34,220 bases of DNA from a virus, in the IMG/VR virus record IMGVR_UViG_3300022921_000057, positions 1 through 34,220 of that record, one strand, 5' to 3'. The notes below the pieces were generated by a model. That model was not told the origin of the DNA. It worked only from the letters and a program-made list of their open reading frames with translations, and did no database searches. Within the stretch, counting starts at the first letter, position 1; each line of letters opens with the position of its first letter. Below are positions 27,589-33,619 of the stretch, one piece after another. Made by a program: the position numbers and the translations under genes.

Positions 27589-28605
27589 ATGGCGAATTTA
27601 TTCAAGAGGGCCGCGATCCTCACTGACATCCATTTTGGATTGAAGTCAAATTCGACGACACACAACGAGGACTGTCTTGGTTTTGTAAAATGGTTTATTG
27701 AAAAAGCCAAACAAGAAGACTGCGACGTCTGTATCATGATGGGTGACTGGCACAACAACCGTGCCGCAATCAACATCGTCACACTCAATTATAGCCTGAC
27801 AGCACTAGAACTACTGGGCGATGCTTTTGATCGTGTGTTCTTCATTCCAGGCAATCACGATCTATACTACAGAGACAAACGTGACATACAGTCAGCGGCC
27901 TGGGCCAAACACATCAAGAACGTACACATCATGAACGACTTTTACTCAGAGGGTGATGTACAGTTCATACCTTGGCTGGTGGGAGATGAGGCCAAGAAGG
28001 TCAAGAAGATGGAAGGCAGATATGCGTTTGGACATCTGGAACTTCCTCACTTCTTTATGAATGCCATGGTACAGATGCCAGACACAGGTGAGATACAGCG
28101 TGAGGACTTCCGTGGCTTAGAACAAGTCTACACGGGACATTTCCATAAACGTCAAAGTCACAACAACATTATCTATACCGGTAACTGCTTTCCCCACAAC
28201 TACGCAGACGCAGGTGATGATGACAGAGGAATGACCATTGTTGAATGGGGCAAGGATCCCGTGTATCATTCTTGGCCAGACCAACCCAGATATCGTGTCT
28301 ACAACTTGGATCAGATGTTGGATGATCCGGATGGCCTGCTGAAGGAGAAGATGCACATCAGGGTCAACCTAAACATTGACATATCATACGAAGAGGCAAG
28401 TTTCATCCGTGAGACCTTCGTAGGCAAGTATAATCTACGTGAGCTCACACTGATCCCAGTCAAGAAAGATGTGGAGTATGCTGACGTACAACCGGGAGAG
28501 TTAAAGTTCGAATCGGTTGACACCATAGTGACAAATCAGTTAACATCAATAGAGAGTGATCACTACGATCCCAAGTTGTTATTAGAGATCTACAGGGACC
28601 TATAA
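27589..28605 (+). CDS. 47: Recombination endonuclease subunit gp47 (Mre11/SbcD-like)
   Basis: A 338-residue protein, almost the same length as T4 gp47 (339). All metallophosphoesterase motifs are present: DIHFG (13-17), GDWHNNR (52-58), GNHD (88-91), GHLE (148-151) and GHFHKRQ (183-189), which coordinate the two Mn/Mg ions. With gp46 it forms the Mre11-Rad50-type nuclease that resects DNA ends for recombination-dependent replication and host DNA breakdown in T4. The ATG follows an AAGGAAGG ribosome-binding site 15 bases after gp55. Its stop codon is immediately followed, in the same frame, by the gp46 start. Confidence 0.95.
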   Translation: MANLFKRAAILTDIHFGLKSNSTTHNEDCLGFVKWFIEKAKQEDCDVCIMMGDWHNNRAAINIVTLNYSLTALELLGDAFDRVFFIPGNHDLYYRDKRDIQSAAWAKHIKNVHIMNDFYSEGDVQFIPWLVGDEAKKVKKMEGRYAFGHLELPHFFMNAMVQMPDTGEIQREDFRGLEQVYTGHFHKRQSHNNIIYTGNCFPHNYADAGDDDRGMTIVEWGKDPVYHSWPDQPRYRVYNLDQMLDDPDGLLKEKMHIRVNLNIDISYEEASFIRETFVGKYNLRELTLIPVKKDVEYADVQPGELKFESVDTIVTNQLTSIESDHYDPKLLLEIYRDL

Positions 28606-30375
28606 TTGTTTAAAATAAAGTATCTAACAGTCAAGAATTTCATGAGCGTGGGCAACGCCACACAGGCTGTCAACTTCGACAGGGACGATCTCACATTAGT
28701 GTTGGGCGTCAATGTGGACTTGGGTGGTGATGACAGCGGTGCCCGTAACGGCACGGGTAAGACAACGATACTGAACGCACTCAGTTATGCCCTGTTTGGT
28801 CAGGCACTGACCAATATCAAACGTGATAACTTGATCAACAAGACCAACTCAAAAGGTATGTTGGTTTCGTTAGACTTTGAACACAACGGACAACAATATA
28901 AGATAGAACGTGGACGCAAGAAGAACGTCATGCGTTTCTTCGTGGGAGAGGATGAACAAGAGATCTCTGACATGGCACAAGGTGATTCACGAGAAACACA
29001 AAAGGCCATCGAAAGTATGTTGGGTATGAGCCATGAGATGTTCAAGCACTTAGTTGCCTTAAACACTTACACTGATCCCTTCTTAAACTTACGTGCTAAC
29101 GATCAAAAGGACATCATCGAGCAGTTGCTTGGTATCACCATGCTGAGTGAGAAGGCAGAGGCACTCAAGGAGAGGCTCAAGGCCACGAAGGAGTCCATCA
29201 AGGAAGAGGAATACAGGATACAGGCACAGCAGGAGGCCAATGAGAAGATCAAGGATCAGATAGAGAGTTTGAAACGTAGGCAATCCATGTGGGAGCAGAA
29301 GAAAGAGGATGACATCGATTATCTGGAAGCAGGTATTGCCAAGCTCGAAGAGATCAACATCGAGTCTGAATTGGAGTTACACAAGGGACTCAAGGATTGG
29401 AAGGAACAGACACAACAGATAGAGCAGGTACGATTGGCGATCAAGCAGGCAGAGAAGGACTACCAACGTGAGGAAGCCGCGATGATCAAGTTACAGGCCG
29501 ACATCGACCTGTTACAGGAACACAAGTGCCATGCCTGTGGACAAGAGGTACATGACGACAAGCACGAGAAACTGCTCAAGCAGAAACAGGACAGCATAGA
29601 TGATGCCAAACAGCAACACGAGAAACACTCTAACACCCACAAGGAACTATGCGATGCAGAGAAGGAACTGGGAGATCCCGGTGAGAGGCCTGAGACCTAT
29701 TACTCCAATACCGAGGACGCATACGAACACAAGAACAATTTAGACAAGTTGCAGTCACAACTGGAACAACGCAGAGAAGAAACAGATCCCTACAAGGAAC
29801 AGATAGAGGAGATGGAGAACACTGCGGCGGCCGAGATCGATTATGACAGCATGAACACGTTGACCAGACTGCGTGACCATCAGGAGTTCCTACAGAAACT
29901 ATTGACTAACAAGGATTCATTCATACGTAAAAGAATAATTGATCAGAATCTTTCCTACCTCAACTCACGTTTGAGCTATTACCTTGACAAGATCGGACTG
30001 CCACACACAGTCACCTTCCTTAGCGATCTGTCAGTGGAGATACAGGAACTGGGTAGGGAACTGGATTTTGACAATCTAAGTAGAGGCGAACGTAATAGGC
30101 TGATACTGTCTCTGAGTTGGGCGTTCCGTGACGTCTACGAGAGTCTCTACGACCCTATAAACTTGCTGTTCATTGACGAGCTGATCGACAGTGGCATGGA
30201 TAGCAGTGGTGTTGAATCAGCACTGGCCATACTCAAGAAGATGAGCCGAGAGCATAAGAAATCAATTTGGTTAGTATCACACAAAGATGAACTATCAGGA
30301 CGTGTCAACAATATCATGACCGTAACCAAGGAAAATGGCTTTACCACTTATGGTACAGACGTGGACACCATCTAA
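28606..30375 (+). CDS. 46: Recombination endonuclease subunit gp46 (Rad50/SbcC-like ATPase)
   Basis: A 589-residue protein, compared with 560 in T4. Walker A GARNGTGKTT lies at about 45-54. Long coiled coils (about 180-310 and 315-440) flank a zinc hook CHAC (308-311). The ABC signature LSRGERNRLILSLS lies at about 490-503 and Walker B NLLFIDELID at about 516-525. It is the ATPase partner of gp47. The start chosen is TTG at 28606, directly after the gp47 TAA, because FKIKYLTVKNFMSVGN matches the first beta strand of the family, and AGGGA lies seven bases upstream; the first ATG is at codon 13 and would cut this strand. The reading frame is the same as that of gp47, separated only by TAA. Confidence 0.95.
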   Translation: MFKIKYLTVKNFMSVGNATQAVNFDRDDLTLVLGVNVDLGGDDSGARNGTGKTTILNALSYALFGQALTNIKRDNLINKTNSKGMLVSLDFEHNGQQYKIERGRKKNVMRFFVGEDEQEISDMAQGDSRETQKAIESMLGMSHEMFKHLVALNTYTDPFLNLRANDQKDIIEQLLGITMLSEKAEALKERLKATKESIKEEEYRIQAQQEANEKIKDQIESLKRRQSMWEQKKEDDIDYLEAGIAKLEEINIESELELHKGLKDWKEQTQQIEQVRLAIKQAEKDYQREEAAMIKLQADIDLLQEHKCHACGQEVHDDKHEKLLKQKQDSIDDAKQQHEKHSNTHKELCDAEKELGDPGERPETYYSNTEDAYEHKNNLDKLQSQLEQRREETDPYKEQIEEMENTAAAEIDYDSMNTLTRLRDHQEFLQKLLTNKDSFIRKRIIDQNLSYLNSRLSYYLDKIGLPHTVTFLSDLSVEIQELGRELDFDNLSRGERNRLILSLSWAFRDVYESLYDPINLLFIDELIDSGMDSSGVESALAILKKMSREHKKSIWLVSHKDELSGRVNNIMTVTKENGFTTYGTDVDTI

Positions 30376-30384
30376 ATTTTCTAG

Positions 30385-30400
30385 GCCTGAATCATCAGGC
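30385..30400 (+). other. Hairpin just after gp46
   Basis: GCCTGA-ATCA-TCAGGC forms a perfect 6-bp stem with a four-base loop, ten bases after the gp46 stop and before the TTG of the nuclease gene. No U-tract follows, so it is more likely an mRNA-stability or processing element than a terminator. Confidence 0.4.
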
Positions 30401-30437
30401 ATAAATGTTAGTGCTACACTCATAGAAAGGAACAGAA

Positions 30438-30878
30438 TTGTCATACGAAAACCCTTGGATGCTTCAAGAAAAAGTCTTCGACTCAGAGGACATCGGTGAC
30501 AACTACGGTTTCGTCTACAGAATAACAAACACTACAAACGGACACGACTACATTGGCAAGAAGTTCTTTTGGCGCAAGGTCACACGTCCACCACTCAAAG
30601 GTAAGAAAAATAAAAGAAGATCATTGGCAGAATCTGATTGGAAGGAATACTGGGGCTCCAGTGACCGACTACAGGCAGATATAGAAAAACTAGGCAAAGA
30701 CAAATTCTCAAGACAAATAATCCATTTGTGCAAATCCAAAGGCTCAACAAACTATTTGGAGTGCTACTATCAAATGAAAGAGAACGTGCTGTTACGTGAT
30801 GACAATTACAACGGCATTATTAACATTCGACTTGGTGTAGGCTCTGTTAAAGACGTATTACTAGAAGATTTAAAATAA
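30438..30878 (+). CDS. GIY-YIG-like small nuclease, phage type
   Basis: A 146-residue protein. GFVYRITN (24-31) and DYIGKKFF (37-44) correspond to the GIY and YIG halves of the catalytic domain. KRRSLAESDWKEYWGSS (about 59-75), KFSRQIIHLCKSKG and NYLECYYQMKENVLLRDD (105-122) match a nuclease-like family I recognise from T4-like marine phages, with E108 as the candidate metal-binding Glu. The catalytic Arg after YIG could be R46 or R50. Family members are often described as homing-type or Seg-like, but no DNA-binding tail beyond the domain is present. The start is TTG with AAGGA six bases upstream. It lies downstream of gp46 and directly before the structured non-coding stretch. Confidence 0.75.
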   Translation: MSYENPWMLQEKVFDSEDIGDNYGFVYRITNTTNGHDYIGKKFFWRKVTRPPLKGKKNKRRSLAESDWKEYWGSSDRLQADIEKLGKDKFSRQIIHLCKSKGSTNYLECYYQMKENVLLRDDNYNGIINIRLGVGSVKDVLLEDLK

Positions 30879-31272
30879 CAGCCACTGATGCGGAGTGTAC
30901 TCCGTGTCCTATGAGGTGATCGCAGGAGACTGCGTGGAACTCGCGAGAATAGACTCGCGAACGGGACGGCATTGTAACATCATAAGTTTAAAAACCAAAT
31001 GATGTGGGCTCTGTGAAAAAGAGACAACCCACGTGACTGTATAGTTTCGCTGACTGGGGATTATACAGCACCCGCCATATGAATCTAGAGTAGGGAGTAC
31101 AGGATGACCGCTTCCGTTCTTAGGAAATCTCTATCAGTCAGTACGATGCCGAACACGGATAATGTGTAGGTTGTGATTTGCCTGCTTAAGGTGAATTACG
31201 ACTTGAATCAGGATAATGCGAAGCAACAGTTATTTCGAGCGTTAGCGAAGAAATAGATGTCTATAGACATCT
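30878..31272 (+). ncRNA. Candidate large structured RNA, about 390 nt, plus strand
   Basis: This gene-free stretch has at least eight helices. Domain 1 (30878-30975): ACAGCC pairs with GGC..TGT and encloses a 9-bp hairpin (30887-30908, loop UGUA), a CGCAG hairpin with GAGA tetraloop (30921-30934) and TCGCGA hairpin (30941-30960). Next come ACATCAT/ATGATGT (30977-31005), GTGGGCTCT/AGAG..CCCAC (31004-31032) and CTGTATA/TATACAG (31037-31068). The loop of the last can pair with CAGTCAG (31135-31141) in a pseudoknot. A 17-bp helix (31167-31183 with 31189-31205) and terminal hairpins at 31231-31255 and 31255-31272 follow. Many pairs are G-U and work only in plus-strand RNA. I do not recognise a known RNA family. 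No own promoter was found, so it may be processed from the gp46 operon. Confidence 0.6.
31255..31272. terminator. Perfect palindrome at the junction of convergent transcripts
   Basis: AGATGTC-TATA-GACATCT is a perfect 7-bp stem that overlaps the stop codon of the leftward sulfotransferase gene and closes the structured RNA region. No strong U-tract follows on either strand, so a terminator or RNA 3'-end role is only likely from its place between converging genes. Confidence 0.35.
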
Positions 31273-31961
31273 CAGAATGCGTATCCAAATTGTTCTATCT
31301 CAAACTTACTTCCCTCGTTAACGACATCGATGCACTTTTGGTCAACATAGTAATCTTGATAACGTTCAGGCCTCACACGCCATTCAGTCTTGTGTTTGGG
31401 AAATAATGACCAATCCATCTCGACCTGTAACTGCCTTGCCAGTTCTTCCAAGTGATCATGTAGATGCTCATACTTTATCACATAGTCTATCTTGAAATCA
31501 CCATCAACACAAAATCTATCTCGCTCGTCCGTCATTAGGTAATGGTTGTTCTTGTTGCGTATGAACTTTGTGAACAGGTGTTGTATCTGTTTGAAGTCCG
31601 CGACCCTGAGCTCTTCCAGCCTGTGCTTGTTGTAGTTCCAGAACATGCTGACCATCTTGTCCCATGGATTGCGTGTGTTGGCTATGAAGTTAAAGCGATC
31701 AAAGGCCCAGCCACACTCGTGAGTCAACCTATCTCGTATCTCATGTAAGGGCATGTGGTTGTAAAACGTGTCTCCGACCCTGACCCCGTGATACCTACCT
31801 CCCACTATGCCGTATTCCGTGACAGTCATGAACCTCGAGTGCTCACCGATGTCAGTCACCGTCGGTGGTAGGCAGTAGCGTTCCAACCATGCCTCGGTAC
31901 TGGTGCCCGCGGTCTTCATGGTCTTGACGTAGATGAACTGTTTGCTGTAACTCACTAACAT
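31272..31961 (-). CDS. Sulfotransferase-family protein
   Basis: Starting from ATG at 31959-31961 the protein has 229 residues. KQFIYVKTMKTAGTSTEAWL near the N-terminus fits the 5'-phosphosulfate-binding loop of PAPS-dependent sulfotransferases, and FIANTRNPWDKMVSMFWNY (about 90-110) fits the 3'-phosphate-binding element with its Arg-Asn-Pro. A His in YNHMPLHEI lies where the family has its catalytic region, but that assignment is uncertain. In the Sulfotransfer_2 family, sulfate is moved from PAPS to sugars or other acceptors; a role in modifying host or phage surface glycans is inference. An upstream in-frame TTG (31988) lies inside a terminator U-tract, so the ATG is preferred. No good ribosome-binding site is visible; an imperfect late box TGTAAATA is about eight bases upstream. 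Confidence 0.7.
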   Translation of the reverse strand: MLVSYSKQFIYVKTMKTAGTSTEAWLERYCLPPTVTDIGEHSRFMTVTEYGIVGGRYHGVRVGDTFYNHMPLHEIRDRLTHECGWAFDRFNFIANTRNPWDKMVSMFWNYNKHRLEELRVADFKQIQHLFTKFIRNKNNHYLMTDERDRFCVDGDFKIDYVIKYEHLHDHLEELARQLQVEMDWSLFPKHKTEWRVRPERYQDYYVDQKCIDVVNEGSKFEIEQFGYAF

Positions 31962-31986
31962 GCTAGTATTTACAGAAGTTCCGGCC

Positions 31987-32024
31987 AAAAAAAAGGACCA
32001 TTGGTCTTCAAATGATCCTTTTTA
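31987..32024 (-). terminator. Rho-independent terminator after the two-helix membrane protein gene
   Basis: On the minus strand AAAAAGGA..CATT pairs with AATG..TCCTTTTT in a 12-bp stem with one mismatch, followed by a run of eight T in all. It lies about 30 bases after the stop of the small membrane protein gene and before the sulfotransferase gene. Confidence 0.75.
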
Positions 32025-32052
32025 GTTGGTTTATTCTATTAAGGAAAACTCT

Positions 32053-32286
32053 CTATTTCTTTTCCCAGATTGTATATAAAACCCATACTGCGATCAAACC
32101 AGCTAAGCCTTCGTTGCCCAGTGATTTAACGATGCCAGTTACAGAACCAATAACGTCTGTGCCTGGAAGAAATGGAACTGTGTTACCGCCAAATAAAATT
32201 TCTAAAGCGATGAACATTGCCATCAAAGTCACTGCTAAATGAGCGATTTCGTTAGCCCACTTCTTTACGTTTTCTAATACTTTCAT
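32053..32286 (-). CDS. Small two-helix membrane protein, holin-like
   Basis: A 77-residue protein. Two hydrophobic segments, about 15-34 (IAHLAVTLMAMFIALEILFG) and about 60-74 (GLAGLIAVWVLYTIW), are joined by a Gly/Pro/Val loop (NTVPFLPGTDVIGSVTGIVK). The N-terminus is Lys-rich and the C-terminus ends EKK. Size, two membrane segments and charged ends fit a class II holin, and similar small proteins occur in marine T4-like phages, but no endolysin gene is nearby in the window, so holin function is an inference. An excellent AGGAGGT ribosome-binding site lies seven bases upstream. The gene has its own promoter-like sequence, a structured leader of about 170 bases and a terminator, so it is expressed as a separate strong unit. 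Confidence 0.6.
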   Translation of the reverse strand: MKVLENVKKWANEIAHLAVTLMAMFIALEILFGGNTVPFLPGTDVIGSVTGIVKSLGNEGLAGLIAVWVLYTIWEKK

Positions 32287-32352
32287 TAGTATTACCTCCT
32301 AAAAAGTGATCAGGCGTTTCCGCCCAACCTTTTACCGCTTTACGCGGTACAT
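32287..32352 (-). promoter_or_regulatory. Structured leader of the holin-like gene
   Basis: Two hairpins precede the AGGAGGT site (32294-32300): TACCGC-GTAAA-GCGGTA (32333-32349) and GGCG-GAAA-CGCC (32313-32324, GNRA loop). A six-codon frame MYRVKR (32332-32352), preceded by GAAGGTGG, overlaps the first hairpin and could be a leader peptide. Translation or attenuation control is possible. Confidence 0.45.
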
Positions 32353-32461
32353 ACCACCTTCATCATCCTCGTAGTATCCGATTATTTAGAGTCCATTTTC
32401 TAGCCAATTAATACAGTTATTATGATCTGTGCCGTGGCATAATTATAGTCTCTCAGTGTTT

Positions 32462-32490
32462 ATTATACGGTTAAATGGCGATTTGGTCAA
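32462..32490 (-). promoter_or_regulatory. Sigma70-like promoter for the holin-like gene
   Basis: TTGACC (32485-32490) and TATAAT (32462-32467) on the minus strand are separated by exactly 17 bases. The predicted start near 32455 lies just after the stop of the small chaperone-extension frame and about 170 bases before the holin-like ATG. Confidence 0.65.
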
Positions 32491-32491
32491 C

Positions 32492-32680
32492 CTAAAAGAA
32501 GGGCATCTTGCTCTTTTTGGTGGTTTCCAGATTATCCTTGATTATTTGGTTGATCATCTCTCGCTCGTCAGATCCCAGGTTAGCGGCCTCCTCATATGTG
32601 AGTCCCCCACGCATGTACCATGTCATCTTGAGCAAATCCTGCTTTATGGCCTTGGTGTTCTTCTCCATGGAGTCCACCAA
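32492..32680 (-). CDS. Frameshift extension of the gp26-like protein (tail-chaperone C-terminal part)
   Basis: This frame encodes EEIEQLVDSMEKNTKAIKQD, then LLKMTWYMRGGLTYEEAANL and ends ETTKKSKMPFF. A similar short module (WYMRGG...ETTKKSGMPFF type) is one I recognise from marine T4-like phages. The frame has no stop back to 32722 and beyond, where the upstream gp26-like gene carries a TTTTTTC slippery heptamer. A -1 shift would add 76 residues to 277 residues of the gp26-like protein, giving 353. Independent initiation at TTG (32680) or ATG (32666-32668, with GGTGG upstream) would give 62 or 58 residues. I favour the frameshift, because the sequence between slip site and ATG reads as plausible protein. 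The parallel is lambda G/GT; direct evidence is lacking. Confidence 0.65.
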   Translation of the reverse strand: MVDSMEKNTKAIKQDLLKMTWYMRGGLTYEEAANLGSDEREMINQIIKDNLETTKKSKMPFF

Positions 32681-32715
32681 CTGCTCGATCTCTTCAGGAG
32701 TCGAGGTCAGGAGCC

Positions 32716-33552
32716 TTATGCGAAAAAATTCGCTTGATCCAGTGTGAAGGGAGCATCAAACTCCTTCTCACATTCCTTGCACTTGATGTGTAAGGGTTTC
32801 ATCTCAGTGCCCTCCCTCATGCCCATCATGTGGTCTCTGATCTTGTCAAATGTGTCTGAGCTGGTGTTTTCTAGGAACTCCCTGATGTGTTCCTGGTTCT
32901 CCACCAAGGTCTCTGCGGTCTTGATGGCCGCGATGCTGTTGACCATGCTGTCAGTGGTCAGTTTAGTGATTGACTCTAACGCAAGACCCATGGCGTTGAT
33001 GCGTTCCTCTTCGGTGATGTCACTGTTCTCTCCTGAGCTGACCTGTAACAGTCTCTGATTCTCGAACTGCTTCTTCGAAGACTCGTTGACTTCCCTGTAG
33101 GTCAGTGGACGGAAATAGATCTCCATGTCCGCCATACTGAGATGCTTGTTGTAATCCGGGGTCTTGATCTGATCCACGACAGTGCGTAGATCCATGACAT
33201 ATTCCTGTTCCTCCTCGCAGTGTGGGCACCTGACTGACATTTCCAGCTCATGTCCATAACTGGCTATCCTTATGGATGTTAGTAATAGGTCTAGGTCCGT
33301 GCTGGGTATGGCCCAGGGGTCCTTGATGTTTGGCACGCAACTATTGAATAGTCGCACATTTGATGTGCCGTTGAACAGTGCGTCCGGTGTACGCATGACT
33401 ATCTCGTCCATGGCTGTCATTGGGTACACGGGTATCTCTCTGTTTGGTGGCATTTCTAGGGCACCCGGTGGATATCCCTTGCCGTCTGATGGCAATTTGA
33501 TGTAGATCGCAGGTTGCCTAAAGTATTTCTGTAATGGGTTATTTTCCGCCAT
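32716..33552 (-). CDS. 26: Baseplate hub/assembly protein gp26-like
   Basis: A 278-residue protein from ATG 33550-33552 (MAENNPLQKYFRQPAIYIKL). NPLQKYFRxPxIxIxLPS, then PVYPMTAMDEIVMRTPDALF, NGTSNVRLFNSCVPNIKDPW and MADMEIYFRPLTYREVNE are conserved in the T4 baseplate protein family that contains gp26. Two Cys pairs, CPHC (about residue 119) and CKEC (about 263), could form a zinc site. T4 gp26 (208 residues) is a hub assembly protein. An upstream GTG (33582) lies at the predicted late transcription start and is rejected. The gene ends AAT TTT TTC GCA TAA, where TTTTTTC is a canonical -1 slippery site leading into the next frame. A perfect TATAAATA late box lies 34 bases upstream. Confidence 0.75.
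   Translation of the reverse strand: MAENNPLQKYFRQPAIYIKLPSDGKGYPPGALEMPPNREIPVYPMTAMDEIVMRTPDALFNGTSNVRLFNSCVPNIKDPWAIPSTDLDLLLTSIRIASYGHELEMSVRCPHCEEEQEYVMDLRTVVDQIKTPDYNKHLSMADMEIYFRPLTYREVNESSKKQFENQRLLQVSSGENSDITEEERINAMGLALESITKLTTDSMVNSIAAIKTAETLVENQEHIREFLENTSSDTFDKIRDHMMGMREGTEMKPLHIKCKECEKEFDAPFTLDQANFFA
32722..32728 (-). other. Putative -1 ribosomal frameshift heptamer
   Basis: T TTT TTC in the gp26-like reading frame (P-site TTT, A-site TTC), two codons before the TAA stop, has the X XXY YYZ pattern used in programmed -1 frameshifting. It is embedded in the palindrome GCGAATTTTTTCGC. About 16 bases downstream, CTCGA and TCGAG can form a stem with a 12-base loop that might stimulate slippage. 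Confidence 0.6.
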
Positions 33553-33562
33553 TTTTAAAGAC

Positions 33563-33570
33563 CATAAATA
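33563..33570 (+). promoter_or_regulatory. Late promoter octamer for the rightward gene
   Basis: CATAAATA on the plus strand fits NATAAATA and lies 49 bases before the ATG at 33620. Together with the minus-strand TATAAATA at 33586-33593 it forms a compact divergent late promoter pair. Confidence 0.55.
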
Positions 33571-33585
33571 GTTATATAACACTAA

Positions 33586-33593
33586 TATTTATA
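33586..33593 (-). promoter_or_regulatory. Perfect late promoter octamer for the gp26-like gene
   Basis: TATAAATA on the minus strand equals the T4 late consensus. Transcription would start near 33580, giving a leader of about 28 bases to the ATG at 33552. Confidence 0.65.
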
Positions 33594-33619
33594 TGCGTAT
33601 ATAACCAGGTATCTAATTA

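Noticed and set aside
30385-30400. Rho-independent terminator after gp46
   Set aside because: The stem is good, but neither strand has a following T-run, and the nuclease gene lies just downstream in the same direction.
30885-30934. Hammerhead ribozyme suggested by CTGATG followed by a hairpin
   Set aside because: The required GAAA after the second stem and the cleavage-site stem are missing.
30879-31271. tRNA, tmRNA or group I intron
   Set aside because: No T-loop (GGTTCRA-type) sequence, no acceptor-stem closure and no recognisable P7/P3 core or interrupted gene around it.
31962-31988. Upstream TTG start for the sulfotransferase-like gene
   Set aside because: The codon lies in the U-tract of the terminator for the preceding transcript and has no ribosome-binding site; ATG at 31961 keeps the whole PAPS-binding region.
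33553-33582. Upstream GTG start for the gp26-like gene
   Set aside because: It coincides with the predicted late transcription start, and the family N-terminus (NPLQKYFR) fits the ATG at 33552.
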